Assembly: GCA_002631855.1 (NCBI GenBank)
Contig: NTLF01000014.1
Coordinates: forward strand, 233,951 to 297,950
DNA from: Zunongwangia sp. ESRF-bin46
Lineage (GTDB): Bacteria; Bacteroidota; Bacteroidia; Flavobacteriales; Flavobacteriaceae
DNA: 64,000 bases
Reading direction: 5' to 3'
Shown: positions 26,144-35,190 of the stretch, in pieces
Numbering within the stretch: the first letter of the stretch is position 1
Layout: each line of letters starts with the position of its first letter
Program-made: the position numbers and the translations under genes
Notes under the pieces: generated by a model
Databases searched by the model: none
What the model saw: the letters and a program-made list of their open reading frames with translations, nothing else
Told to the model about the DNA's origin: nothing

Positions 26144-28996
26144 TTAAAATCGTACGTAAAAATTTAAGTAATAAGTGGTCCCATACCCAAAGAAATAGCG
26201 AGGGCCAAAAATAGCTCCGTTTGCTCTGGATTGATCTTCCTGTAGGTCTGGATAGGTAGTTTTTCTTCCTTGTTCAAAACCACCTGTTTTATATTCTTGA
26301 TCTAAAATATTATTGATCACAGCAAAGAAACCTACATAATAGTCCTTCACTTTCCAAGATTTTCCTCCTACTGCATTAACTAAAAAGTAGTCGCCAAATT
26401 CTTCTTGCTGAAGTAATTCTTTAGCCACTTCTGGATCGTAATTTGAATAAGGCTGCCCGTCAAAATCTGTACTGAAATTAGCCGATCTTGCTAAATTATT
26501 TACGTCAATATATGCATTGCTAAAATAATTGGTTGTTGCACCCACCCACCAGAAATTGGGGTCACGATATTCAAATCCTAATTGGTAAGCTCTTTCAGGT
26601 CCTCCTGCAATGTGATAGTTTTTTAAATTGGTTGTACCATCACCAAAGGTCAATGGGCCTTCAAAATCATCACTTGTTAAATATAAATTTGGATTGTTGT
26701 TATAAATGTATTGCCCAACCGAAGCTGCAGCCTTTAATTTAATTGTCGGAGTTACTTGTGCTTCTATACCCAATTCGGCTCCCATATGTCTTTTTTCAAT
26801 ACCGGTAACCACTTCCTGCACAAAAGCACCTTCTTCAAAACCAAGACCCGTTAGGTTTTCAGTAAAGTAAAAACCAATGTCTGTTGCATCTTTAATGTTT
26901 GCATAAAAACCTGTCAACCTTGCTTTAACGATAGGTGAACGAAATATATAGCTAAGATCAGCACTTGTTATTTTTTCATCTTCCAGACCAATGACCACAT
27001 CGTTGTTTTGGCGTGAGTTACTAAAAGTGTTACGAATACTCGGGGCTTTAGTCAAGTAACCAGCATTAAGGTCAACCAAGTGACGGCCAGTTACTTTATA
27101 GGTTGCCCCTCCTTTAAATTTAAAGTTGGTAAAACTCACTTTTTCACTTTTGCCTAACGATCTGTTTCCAGGGAAATTTCCGTTTTCATACAATCCGTTA
27201 CGTTGGTAGTTAGTTGTTGAAATTTCGGCGCCTGTGTAAAAATCTACTTTATTGTATTTAAACTGAGCTTGAGCAAAACCTGAAAGCACATCGGCATTAA
27301 TCTCATAATTATACTTATAGCGATCACCTTCTTTAACAATGCGGTTTCTGTTTTGCAAGTCACTTTGCGCAACATCGCCAAGGCTTATCTCTTGGTTTTG
27401 TGCATCTTCACCCGCAAAGAAATCAACATCAAGATAACCAGTGCCTCCCAAAAGGTCTTTTAACTCAGCAAAGTTTTCACTTTTTAAATTACGATAGTTT
27501 ACACTACCGGTAAAAAGTATGTTGTCTGCAAAACTGGTATTTAAAATAGTGTTTGCAGTAAGTTGTGTATCATCTGTTCTGTCCTCCTGTATGGCATAAA
27601 TTGAATTTCCTCCACTTGCTCTTGCAATAGCATTGGCTCTGTATAACGATTCCCAGTCCAATTGACCGTCATTTATAAACTCTTGTTCTGCTAAATAAGC
27701 ATTTTGGTAATCTACAGGGGTTGGGTTTTCATCTTGTAGAAAATAGCTGGGAAGGCGCTGGTAATAGTTGCCCAATGGGTTACGTGCACCACCAATATAG
27801 GCCTCTTCACCATCTATGTTTATTAGTCTTGTACCGCCATTGTCAATACGGGTATTTCCCATTTTTCCAAATTGGTAACCCAAATTGGTATTAAGCTTTG
27901 TTTTATCTGAAATATCCCAGTAGTGGTTCAACATAATAACGGGTTCTTCAATTTCTCGAACCCGGCTATTACGTTTCTCACCCTCTTGATACCCCCAGTT
28001 TGGGTTATACCTTCTATCTTTTAGGTCTTTCATTTCTTGGGTAATAGCTGTAGACTTACCTCTTCTGTTAGGGGTGTAAAAAGCCGAAAAATTTAAGCTA
28101 TGGTCTTCGTTTAATTGTTTTTCTACAGAAACAAATATAGAATTGGCATCATACAAATTTCCGTCTATGTAACCTTCATCTCCAAAGCGTCTTGAAAGCA
28201 ACACGGAATATGCCCAGCCGTCGTTCAATAGCCCACTATTATAAGACCCCATTACACGGCCACTATAACTACGGTTTGCCATAGCATATGAAACACGCCC
28301 CCCTTCTCTGTATTGTGAGGCTCTCATAACAATATTGGTTGTCCCTGCAATACCGCCAAAAGTATAATCGTTAGGGGTTAACCCCATTGAAAACTCACGG
28401 TTACGCTGCGCATCATTTAAACCTCCCCAATTACTCCATTGTGGGCGACCGTTATACTGTTTGTTCATTTCTATACCATTAATGAGCACCTTTCCATTTT
28501 CATTGTCCAGTCCTCTAGGGCGAAAAAATGTAGCACTAAAGTCAAAAGCGGCAGCGTTTAAGAACACATCCCTTGATGCCTGCAAAAGACCTGAAATATT
28601 AAAAGAAGTACCATCATCTTGATCCAGTTCATTATCTGAAAGGCTAATAACCCCTATCTGAGCTTCTATTTCGGTAAGATCAACCTCCAATAAAATAGGG
28701 TCTAAATCTATGGTTTCCCCATTTTGGATAATGATAGGAATACGTTGGTTAATATAACCTGGTTTAGTAACCAAAAGTACCTGTTCCCCTTGTGGTAAAT
28801 CACTTCCCGTAATTGAAAATATCCCTTCGGAAGTAGTTACTGTATTAAAATCACTGGATTGAATACGCACCTCTACATCTGGTAACGGCTCGCTAGAATT
28901 AGTATCTACAATCCTACCCTTTACAATTGCATCTTGGGCAAATAAAGAAGAACTGCCCAATAAACCAATCCATAAGGTAAAAATGAACTGTTTCAT
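26144..28996 (-). CDS. TonB-dependent receptor with carboxypeptidase-regulatory-like domain
   Basis: A 950-residue outer-membrane receptor. After the signal peptide (GLLGSSSLFAQ) residues 22-105 form a carboxypeptidase-regulatory-like domain (VKGRIVDTNSSEPLPDVEV). A plug domain covers about residues 120-240 (FFRPRGLDNENGKVLINGIEM; GGIAGTTNIV), and the rest is the barrel, ending in the aromatic strand YYLNFYVRF. It lacks a SusD partner, so it is not a standard glycan locus. It is co-oriented with the DUF5689 lipoprotein gene and divergent from a secreted nuclease-family gene, which suggests uptake of nucleic acid or phosphate-containing compounds; that is inference. Confidence 0.88.
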   Translation of the reverse strand: MKQFIFTLWIGLLGSSSLFAQDAIVKGRIVDTNSSEPLPDVEVRIQSSDFNTVTTSEGIFSITGSDLPQGEQVLLVTKPGYINQRIPIIIQNGETIDLDPILLEVDLTEIEAQIGVISLSDNELDQDDGTSFNISGLLQASRDVFLNAAAFDFSATFFRPRGLDNENGKVLINGIEMNKQYNGRPQWSNWGGLNDAQRNREFSMGLTPNDYTFGGIAGTTNIVMRASQYREGGRVSYAMANRSYSGRVMGSYNSGLLNDGWAYSVLLSRRFGDEGYIDGNLYDANSIFVSVEKQLNEDHSLNFSAFYTPNRRGKSTAITQEMKDLKDRRYNPNWGYQEGEKRNSRVREIEEPVIMLNHYWDISDKTKLNTNLGYQFGKMGNTRIDNGGTRLINIDGEEAYIGGARNPLGNYYQRLPSYFLQDENPTPVDYQNAYLAEQEFINDGQLDWESLYRANAIARASGGNSIYAIQEDRTDDTQLTANTILNTSFADNILFTGSVNYRNLKSENFAELKDLLGGTGYLDVDFFAGEDAQNQEISLGDVAQSDLQNRNRIVKEGDRYKYNYEINADVLSGFAQAQFKYNKVDFYTGAEISTTNYQRNGLYENGNFPGNRSLGKSEKVSFTNFKFKGGATYKVTGRHLVDLNAGYLTKAPSIRNTFSNSRQNNDVVIGLEDEKITSADLSYIFRSPIVKARLTGFYANIKDATDIGFYFTENLTGLGFEEGAFVQEVVTGIEKRHMGAELGIEAQVTPTIKLKAAASVGQYIYNNNPNLYLTSDDFEGPLTFGDGTTNLKNYHIAGGPERAYQLGFEYRDPNFWWVGATTNYFSNAYIDVNNLARSANFSTDFDGQPYSNYDPEVAKELLQQEEFGDYFLVNAVGGKSWKVKDYYVGFFAVINNILDQEYKTGGFEQGRKTTYPDLQEDQSRANGAIFGPRYFFGYGTTYYLNFYVRF

Positions 28997-29045
28997 TATA
29001 TAGTTAGTTGTTTTAAAAGATTAAATTAATATTATTAATGCGGGG

Positions 29046-29053
29046 CAAAACTA
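29046..29053 (-). promoter_or_regulatory. -7 box of the TonB receptor operon
   Basis: TAGTTTTG on the minus strand fits the -7 consensus and lies 49 bases before the receptor ATG at 28996. It is only 20 bases from the -7 box of the divergent gene, so the two promoters overlap back to back. Confidence 0.5.
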
Positions 29054-29073
29054 CATTTTTTAAATGAAATACC

Positions 29074-29081
29074 TACTTTTG
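29074..29081 (+). promoter_or_regulatory. -7 box of the secreted EEP-family gene
   Basis: TACTTTTG fits the -7 consensus on the plus strand, 46 bases before the ATG at 29128. It faces away from the box at 29046-29053, and the shared 20-base interval must hold the upstream elements of both. Confidence 0.5.
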
Positions 29082-29127
29082 GCCTCGAATTTGGAATAAT
29101 TTTACACAAACATAACACACTATAATT

Positions 29128-30183
29128 ATGAAATTTAGGCACTATTTTTTGCTTTTCTTTAACATATTTTTTGTGTCGCTTTATGCACAAGAAGAAAAGG
29201 TTTACAAAGTAAATACAATAGCTTTTTATAATTTGGAGAACCTATATGATACCGAAGATGACACGACAAGAAATGATGAAGCTAGCCCAATAATGGAAAT
29301 GGGAGAAGACCTAAGAGAAGGTGTTTACAAACAAAAGCTTTCCAATATGGCGAAAGTGGTTGCTGAAATTGGAAAAGATGTTACTGGCACAAGCCCTGCC
29401 ATAATTGGTGTTGCCGAAATTGAAAACAGAAAGGTATTGGAAGACCTTGTTAACCAAGAGCCCCTTTTACAAAAAGATTATGGAATTATTCAATTTGATT
29501 CTCCAGACAGGCGTGGAATCGATGTAGCACTATTATACCAAAAAAAGCTTTTTATCCCTACTCATTACAAAGCGCATCCACTTATGATATATGATAATAA
29601 CGACAGAACCAAACGCGTATATACTAGAGATCAGTTATTGGTAAGCGGAATGCTTGACGGTGAAAAGATACACCTAATAGTAAACCACTGGCCTTCAAGA
29701 AGTGGCGGGGAAGCCAGAAGCCGTCCAAAGCGGATAAAAGCTGCAAAATTAAACAAACGCATTATCGATTCACTCTTTAGTGAAGACCCTTACGCCAAAA
29801 TCATTACAATGGGGGATTTAAACGACGACCCAACCAGTCCAAGTGTAAAGGACGTTTTAAAAGCTAAGGAAAATAGGGAAGATGTTAAGTTAAAAGAACT
29901 TTATAACCCTATGGAAGAGATGTACAATAAAGGTATTGGAACACTGGCCTGGAGGGACAGTTGGAATTTGTTTGACCAAGTGATTGTTTCAAAAGAATTA
30001 TTAGAAAAAGATTATTCTTCTTATCGATTTTATAAAGCAGGGGTATACAACAAAAGCTATTTAGCTAATCCCAGAGGGCGGTATAAAGGCTATCCCTACC
30101 GAAGTTTTGTAGGAGGCTTTACCGGTGGTTATAGTGACCACTTTCCTGTTTATATTTATTTAATAAAGGAAGTTTCTGAATAA
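29128..30183 (+). CDS. secreted endonuclease/exonuclease/phosphatase (EEP) family protein
   Basis: A 351-residue exported protein with a signal peptide (FLLFFNIFFVSLYAQ). All core elements of the EEP fold (DNase I/exonuclease III/phosphoesterase) are visible: IAFYNLENLYDT near residue 30, the metal-binding Glu in GVAEIENRKVL (about residue 98), 'RRGIDVALLY', 'VNHWPSRSGGEARSR' (His near 188), 'MGDLNDDPTS' (Asp/Asn near 231) and the terminal 'YSDHFPVY' His. It would cut DNA, RNA or another phosphodiester outside the cytoplasm. The 'NHWPSR' form is common in secreted nucleases of Bacteroidota. It is divergent from the TonB receptor-DUF5689 operon. Confidence 0.87.
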   Translation: MKFRHYFLLFFNIFFVSLYAQEEKVYKVNTIAFYNLENLYDTEDDTTRNDEASPIMEMGEDLREGVYKQKLSNMAKVVAEIGKDVTGTSPAIIGVAEIENRKVLEDLVNQEPLLQKDYGIIQFDSPDRRGIDVALLYQKKLFIPTHYKAHPLMIYDNNDRTKRVYTRDQLLVSGMLDGEKIHLIVNHWPSRSGGEARSRPKRIKAAKLNKRIIDSLFSEDPYAKIITMGDLNDDPTSPSVKDVLKAKENREDVKLKELYNPMEEMYNKGIGTLAWRDSWNLFDQVIVSKELLEKDYSSYRFYKAGVYNKSYLANPRGRYKGYPYRSFVGGFTGGYSDHFPVYIYLIKEVSE

Positions 30184-30205
30184 ATATCTTGAAATATTTT
30201 ACAAT

Positions 30206-30237
30206 AAAAAAAGCACTCTAGATGAGTGCTTTTTTTT
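30206..30237. terminator. bidirectional terminator
   Basis: aagcactc (30211-30218) pairs with gagtgctt (30224-30231) around a five-base loop; A run to the left, T run to the right. It serves the EEP gene and the converging four-helix membrane protein gene. Confidence 0.85.
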
Positions 30238-30238
30238 A

Positions 30239-30679
30239 TTAAAACCATTGGCCCCAAGGAATTCTGCTCAGCATTAAAATAAGGCCAATCGTATAAAATA
30301 TGGCCAGCATTTTAAATTTTGGTTTTGAAACCAATTTCTTCTTATGTTTTGAATAGCCAATTGTAATAAAGACTACTGTTAAAATCATTACAAGTGGATG
30401 TTCAACGGCATTTAAGCGCAGCATAGAATCTTTCATGACAGTACCCATACCATTGTTTGTTAAAGACTGCAAACCTAACGGAGATACAAAGTAAAGTATT
30501 AACCCAATCAACAGTTGAATATGTGTCACAATTAAAGCAAACAACGAAATCCTGAAGTCTTTAGGTGAATACTCTTTATTGGAAAAAAAACCTATTAAAG
30601 CATTTAAAGTTGCCAATACAACAACGACCAAAACAAGGTATGCCCAGTAGGAGTGAACAAATTGAATAGTAGTGTACAT
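30239..30679 (-). CDS. four-helix membrane protein (cytochrome b561-like layout)
   Basis: A 146-residue integral membrane protein with four hydrophobic helices, at about residues 12-32, 45-65, 92-110 and 122-142. His residues sit near the helix ends: H9 (QFVHSYW), H53 (VTHIQLL) and H93 (AVEHPLVM). Such spacing would allow heme b binding, and Flavobacteria homologues are often labelled cytochrome B, but I cannot confirm heme binding. No partner gene is evident. A -7 box (30699-30706) lies just upstream and it shares a terminator with the EEP gene. Confidence 0.7.
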   Translation of the reverse strand: MYTTIQFVHSYWAYLVLVVVVLATLNALIGFFSNKEYSPKDFRISLFALIVTHIQLLIGLILYFVSPLGLQSLTNNGMGTVMKDSMLRLNAVEHPLVMILTVVFITIGYSKHKKKLVSKPKFKMLAIFYTIGLILMLSRIPWGQWF

Positions 30680-30698
30680 AGTTATCTATTTAGAATTT

Positions 30699-30706
30699 CA
30701 AAGGTA
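30699..30706 (-). promoter_or_regulatory. -7 box of the four-helix membrane protein gene
   Basis: TACCTTTG on the minus strand fits the -7 consensus and ends 19 bases before the ATG at 30679. Confidence 0.45.
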
Positions 30707-30719
30707 GCGATTATTCCAT

Positions 30720-30752
30720 AAAAAAACCGCTTCAATTAATGAAGCGGTTTTT
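30720..30752 (-). terminator. terminator of the second TonB receptor gene
   Basis: aaccgcttca (30725-30734) pairs perfectly with tgaagcggtt (30740-30749) around a five-base loop. On the minus strand a T run (the A run at 30720-30726) follows. It lies 23 bases after the receptor stop codon. Confidence 0.85.
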
Positions 30753-30772
30753 AAATAATTAAATACTATTTC

Positions 30773-33511
30773 TTAGAAGTTGAAACGTAAACTAGCGTTC
30801 CAAGTTCTTCCAAATCCAAAGAATACACGGTTAGAAGTTGCAATACCATCGTAAGTATTGTCTCCTGGTTCTGCAAAGTTATTAGTATCAGATTCTGAAA
30901 TATATATTTCGTCAAGAAGGTTATTGATGTTTAATCTAAACTCAACTCTTTCATCATTCAAGAAAGGAAAATCAAAAGACATTCCTGCATCTACTAAACC
31001 ATAAGAAGGTAATTTAAGAGCTCCTTCTGGCCCTACTGATGTAGCATCAAAATCTGCATATAAATTATCGTGGAATCTATAGTTTGCATCTACACTTAAA
31101 TTATCCAAGATGTTTACGTCTGCTCCAATTGATGTTGTAAACTGTGCAGCATCACCTACTTTTACTCCTTCTAATTCTAATGTTTCTACTTGTGGAACAC
31201 CATTAACAATAATTGGAGATTGATCGTTGTCAAAATAAGCTGCAGTTACATCATCCTCATATTGCCAGTCTGCTACAGAAAGCATCCCTCGCAATGTAAT
31301 TCCATTCGTTAATTTATATCTGAAATCTGCTTCAACACCCATATGGATTTGAGTGATACCTGTAATGTTAGCATTACCTCTTATCTCATTTTCTTCACCT
31401 TGGTTAAAAGTAGCAGAAACGGATTCGAATCTATCTGCCCAGCTTGTTCTGTAAAGGTTTACATTCGCTCTCAATTTTCTACTTCTGTAAGCATACCCTG
31501 CTTCAATACCTATAATTTTTTCGTTTTGTAAATCTGGGTTTACTGTGTTTGAAAAGTTAATAAATACAGCATCAAATAAAGGCTGCTTAGAGTAATAACC
31601 TCCATTAGCAAATACATTATGATTGTCATCTATATTCCAGTTAACACCACCTTTAATGTTTCCACCTAAAATGTTTTCATAGTCTGTTTTTTCTGGAGGA
31701 GTCTCGCCAAAAAATTCTTCACGAGCAAATCCTTGGTTTGCTAAAGACCCTTGTAGAAATGTTGTTATGTCTTCATCAATAGTATATTCTAACTGACCAA
31801 ATACACCTGCCCAGTTAACAAGGCCTGTGTTATAATAATCAATTTTTTCTTCATCATCAATATCACCGAATACCCACCACGGTTGGTCAGCATCGTATGT
31901 TTCATAGAATATATTTGTTTCTCCTTCGCCTAAAGGATTATTTCTATCATCTGTTTGTTGATATGCATCTCCACCTAAAAGGTCATTAACTCTTCTGTAG
32001 TGAAAACCTGTATAGCTTCTTAAGTCAATACCGAAATCTAACACAAGGTTCTCGTTTAATTCAGTATTTAAGTTTGCAATTATACCGTACCAGTTGTGAG
32101 AGTTAATAGAAGCTCTACGTGTAATACCGTTTGTGTTGTCGGCATTATCATTTTTATCACTGTTATTTAAATATAAACCATTTACTTGGTCTCTTGTTTG
32201 GTCATTAAAGTCTGGAACAAAACCACCACTATTATAACGAATAATATCATCAACACGAACTAATCCTCTATCGGTTCTAGGAAGTGCAAATTGTCTCATT
32301 CCGTTAATTTCACCAATTTCTCCAGTTCCACCACCACGGCCAAATGAAGCATATGTAGTAGTAGTTAATTTTGTAGCATCGGTTATATCCCAATCCCAAG
32401 TTAAGTTAAGTACTGGTTTATGGTAGAAGTTTCTTCTAAATGAAAACTCTCTTCCATTTCTGTATCCCCATTCATCATTATACTTAATGTTTGGCTCACC
32501 ATTATTTCCATATTTAAGGAAGTTTTCAATTGAAATTCCTCTTGAACGTTGGTGGTGCCATTGTGGCGCTCCAGTTACTGTAAACTCTAACGAGTGATTT
32601 TCATTAGGTTTGTATCCAATCGCAGCAAAGTAGTTGTATCCTTCAAATTTACCACCGTTAATGTAACCATCACCAGCTGTTCTACTGAAAAGGAATGAAC
32701 CAGACCATCCGCTTTCGCTTAACCCAGTTGAATAAGAAACAACATTCTTTAAGTAATTATTATTACCTACTGCTCCAGAAAAGAAACCACCTTCTTTACG
32801 TTCTGAAGATTTAGTAATTACATTAATAGTACCCCCAACTGAAGAAATAGCAAGCTTTGAAGACCCTAAACCACGTTGTACCTGTATTGCCGAAGCAACA
32901 TCAGATAAACCAGCCCAGTTACTCCAGTATACTTGACCATTTTCCATATCATTAACGGGAACACCGTTAATCATTACTGCAGAGTTTTGAGTATCAAAAC
33001 CACGAATATTAATACGTGCATCTCCAAATCCACCACCTTGTTTTGTAGCGTAGATAGAAGGAGTGTTACTTAAGATTTCAGGAAATTCCTGAGACCCTAA
33101 TTTTTCCTGAATTTGTTCAGCCCCAATGGTTGAAACTGCTACAGGTGTTTTTCTGTCTTTTGCAATATCCAACACCCCAGCAGCTGTAATAACTACTTCA
33201 GACAACGCGTTGTCATCTGGCATTAAGATTATTGTTTTAAGATTGGCAGAACCATTACTAAGTGTATATGAAATATTTTGTGTTTCATAACCTACATAAG
33301 TAATGTTTACGCTTCCTGAATTAGCTGAAACGTTCAACGAGAAGTTACCGTCAAAATCGGTAGTCGTTCCGTTGTTTGTATTAGTTTCAACAACGTTTGC
33401 ACCCAATAAAGGTTCGTTTGTATTTCCATCTAGAACTTTTCCTGTAATAGTCCCTTGCGAAAAGGCAGCAAAGCCTATCAAAAGGAAAGTAAATAAAAAT
33501 AATTTTTTCAT
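30773..33511 (-). CDS. TonB-dependent receptor with carboxypeptidase-regulatory-like domain
   Basis: A 912-residue outer-membrane receptor. The signal peptide is MKKLFLFTFLLIGFAAFSQG, followed by a carboxypeptidase-regulatory-like domain (TGKVLDGNTNEPLLGANVVE; residues 20-105), a plug (ARINIRGFDTQNSAVMING; VQRGLGSSKLAISSVGGTIN) and a barrel ending FGRTWNASLRFNF. A frame extension to 33544 exists, but the -7 box at 33542-33549 excludes it. No SusD-like or enzyme gene lies beside it, so the substrate is unknown. It is similar in layout to the receptor at 26144, including 'QVYWSNWAGLSD', which suggests both belong to one receptor subfamily. Confidence 0.88.
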   Translation of the reverse strand: MKKLFLFTFLLIGFAAFSQGTITGKVLDGNTNEPLLGANVVETNTNNGTTTDFDGNFSLNVSANSGSVNITYVGYETQNISYTLSNGSANLKTIILMPDDNALSEVVITAAGVLDIAKDRKTPVAVSTIGAEQIQEKLGSQEFPEILSNTPSIYATKQGGGFGDARINIRGFDTQNSAVMINGVPVNDMENGQVYWSNWAGLSDVASAIQVQRGLGSSKLAISSVGGTINVITKSSERKEGGFFSGAVGNNNYLKNVVSYSTGLSESGWSGSFLFSRTAGDGYINGGKFEGYNYFAAIGYKPNENHSLEFTVTGAPQWHHQRSRGISIENFLKYGNNGEPNIKYNDEWGYRNGREFSFRRNFYHKPVLNLTWDWDITDATKLTTTTYASFGRGGGTGEIGEINGMRQFALPRTDRGLVRVDDIIRYNSGGFVPDFNDQTRDQVNGLYLNNSDKNDNADNTNGITRRASINSHNWYGIIANLNTELNENLVLDFGIDLRSYTGFHYRRVNDLLGGDAYQQTDDRNNPLGEGETNIFYETYDADQPWWVFGDIDDEEKIDYYNTGLVNWAGVFGQLEYTIDEDITTFLQGSLANQGFAREEFFGETPPEKTDYENILGGNIKGGVNWNIDDNHNVFANGGYYSKQPLFDAVFINFSNTVNPDLQNEKIIGIEAGYAYRSRKLRANVNLYRTSWADRFESVSATFNQGEENEIRGNANITGITQIHMGVEADFRYKLTNGITLRGMLSVADWQYEDDVTAAYFDNDQSPIIVNGVPQVETLELEGVKVGDAAQFTTSIGADVNILDNLSVDANYRFHDNLYADFDATSVGPEGALKLPSYGLVDAGMSFDFPFLNDERVEFRLNINNLLDEIYISESDTNNFAEPGDNTYDGIATSNRVFFGFGRTWNASLRFNF

Positions 33512-33541
33512 TGTAATGAAGTTTGTTTTTAAAAATTTCTG

Positions 33542-33549
33542 CAAATATA
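33542..33549 (-). promoter_or_regulatory. -7 box of the second TonB receptor gene
   Basis: TATATTTG on the minus strand ends 30 bases before the ATG at 33511. It decides against a longer start at 33544. Confidence 0.5.
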
Positions 33550-33696
33550 CGTCTCCTTTTTCCTTTTTTAAACTATAAAGGTTAAGAAAACGCTAACAAA
33601 TTTTTCTAAAATAAAAATACAATGAAAAGTGTAAGTTACTGAATTTCTGAATATTAGTTAGTAACAGGTTTTCAACAAGTTAAAAAATCTTTAAAA

Positions 33697-34923
33697 TTAA
33701 TATTCAATACAGTCTAATTGAGACCTCAAAGGCGTCATATAAGAAATATAATCTTCTTTATATTTTTCTTCTAAGGGTTTGGACATTGGTAAATCTTGCT
33801 TAAATGGATCTACTTGCTTTCCATTTTTCCAAAAACGATAACAAACGTGAGGGCCGCCGGTGTTACCTGTCATTCCTATCCAGCCAATAACATCACCTTG
33901 ACGTACAAAATTACCCACGCGTACATTACGCTTTTTCATATGTAGGTACTGAGTATCATAAGTACCATTGTGACGAATTTTTACATAATTACCATTACCA
34001 CCACGGTATTCAGATTTTATCACAGTACCGTCTGCTGTAGCAAGAATAGGGGTTCCAATAGGTGCTGCAAAATCAGTTCCTTTATGTGGTCGTAACTTAT
34101 AACCGTAGTACTTTATTCTTCTGTTTAAATTGTATCGAGAAGAAATCCTGCTGAATTTAACCGGAGCTTTCAAGAAAGCACGACGTAGGTTATCTGCTTT
34201 TTCATCATAAAAGTCTATTACGGTTGTACTGTCTAATTTTGTCTCGTAATTAAAAGCATATAAAGGTGTGCCACGATGCTCAAAATAAGCTGCTTTAATT
34301 TCACCTAAACCAGCTGGGATTGTATCGTTGATATATTTTTCAGTATAAATTACTTTAAAACGGTCTCCTTCTTGTAGATGGAAAAAATTTACTGTCCAAG
34401 CATATATATTGGAAAGTTTATCTGTCATGTAAGGGCTTAAATTTTGATCACTCATTGTTTGTGACAATGAACTTTCAATAATTCCCCCAGCAGATTTTTC
34501 TTTAAATGTAACCGGTTTTTCCGCTGTATAGCTTACAAGATCATCCCTAAAGTCTACTACAGAATAGTCTACTTTGTTATTTTCGTAAATAAAAACTTGG
34601 GTAGTATTCAAAGAATCTTTTGAATTAAGAAGTACATAAGGTTTTCCCACTACAATCTTACGGACATCGAAACTATCTTTAAATTTAGTGGCTACTTTAA
34701 ATATTTTATCCTGTGAAACCCCATTAGCATCAAGAATATCGCCAAAAGTATCACCTGAACGGATAGTATCTCTTACTACATTGTAATCATTTAAAATATA
34801 ACCATACTCCTTAATTAAGGTAGGCGCTTTTTCTATTTTTACTACTTCGGCTAAGTTTTTTTTGTCAGATTTACACGCTACAAAGAGCAAAACCGACAAA
34901 CATAATACAAGTATTTTCTTCAA
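33697..34923 (-). CDS. M23-family (LytM-like) peptidoglycan peptidase lipoprotein with altered HxH motif
   Basis: A 408-residue envelope protein with a lipobox (LFVACKSD, C17). Residues 45-140 contain a LysM/OapA-like region ('SGDTFGDILDANGVSQDKIF'), and the M23 domain spans about residues 255-375. The HxxxD motif is intact (H280-K-G-T-D284), H328 lies in QYLHM, but the usual HLH of the 'PHLHFE' element reads P-H359-V-C361-Y, so the second His, normally a Zn ligand, is replaced by Cys (codon at 33843-33841). The protein may use Cys as ligand or may be a non-catalytic regulator like EnvC. It stands alone. Confidence 0.85.
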   Translation of the reverse strand: MKKILVLCLSVLLFVACKSDKKNLAEVVKIEKAPTLIKEYGYILNDYNVVRDTIRSGDTFGDILDANGVSQDKIFKVATKFKDSFDVRKIVVGKPYVLLNSKDSLNTTQVFIYENNKVDYSVVDFRDDLVSYTAEKPVTFKEKSAGGIIESSLSQTMSDQNLSPYMTDKLSNIYAWTVNFFHLQEGDRFKVIYTEKYINDTIPAGLGEIKAAYFEHRGTPLYAFNYETKLDSTTVIDFYDEKADNLRRAFLKAPVKFSRISSRYNLNRRIKYYGYKLRPHKGTDFAAPIGTPILATADGTVIKSEYRGGNGNYVKIRHNGTYDTQYLHMKKRNVRVGNFVRQGDVIGWIGMTGNTGGPHVCYRFWKNGKQVDPFKQDLPMSKPLEEKYKEDYISYMTPLRSQLDCIEY

Positions 34924-35190
34924 TCGTTTAGAGCTTTAATTGGGGTTTATTCTTTGCAGTGATCTTTGGGAAACCACAGCATTTTCAAAATTTGAGTCAA
35001 ATATTAATAAAAAAAGAGTATTTAAAAAGTTTATTACTATAAAAAATGTCCTAACAGCCTTATTTTAACACTAATAGCCTGTTTTTTAGCACTTCTGCTT
35101 TTAGAAAACAGTTTTCATTAACCCTAGTATTCTCGTTAACGTGAAATTTCAGGTTTTGTTTTATAAAAATAATCTTTTCTTCACGTAAAG
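34924..35190. other. 267-base intergenic region, no gene seen
   Basis: An A/T-rich gap between two co-oriented minus-strand genes. I see no open frame, tRNA or strong terminator in it; it must contain the M23 gene's promoter, but no exact TAnnTTTG box is visible on the minus strand. Confidence 0.5.

Noticed and set aside
26144..28996. SusC/SusD glycan utilisation locus
   Set aside because: No SusD homologue or glycoside hydrolase is present beside the TonB receptor.
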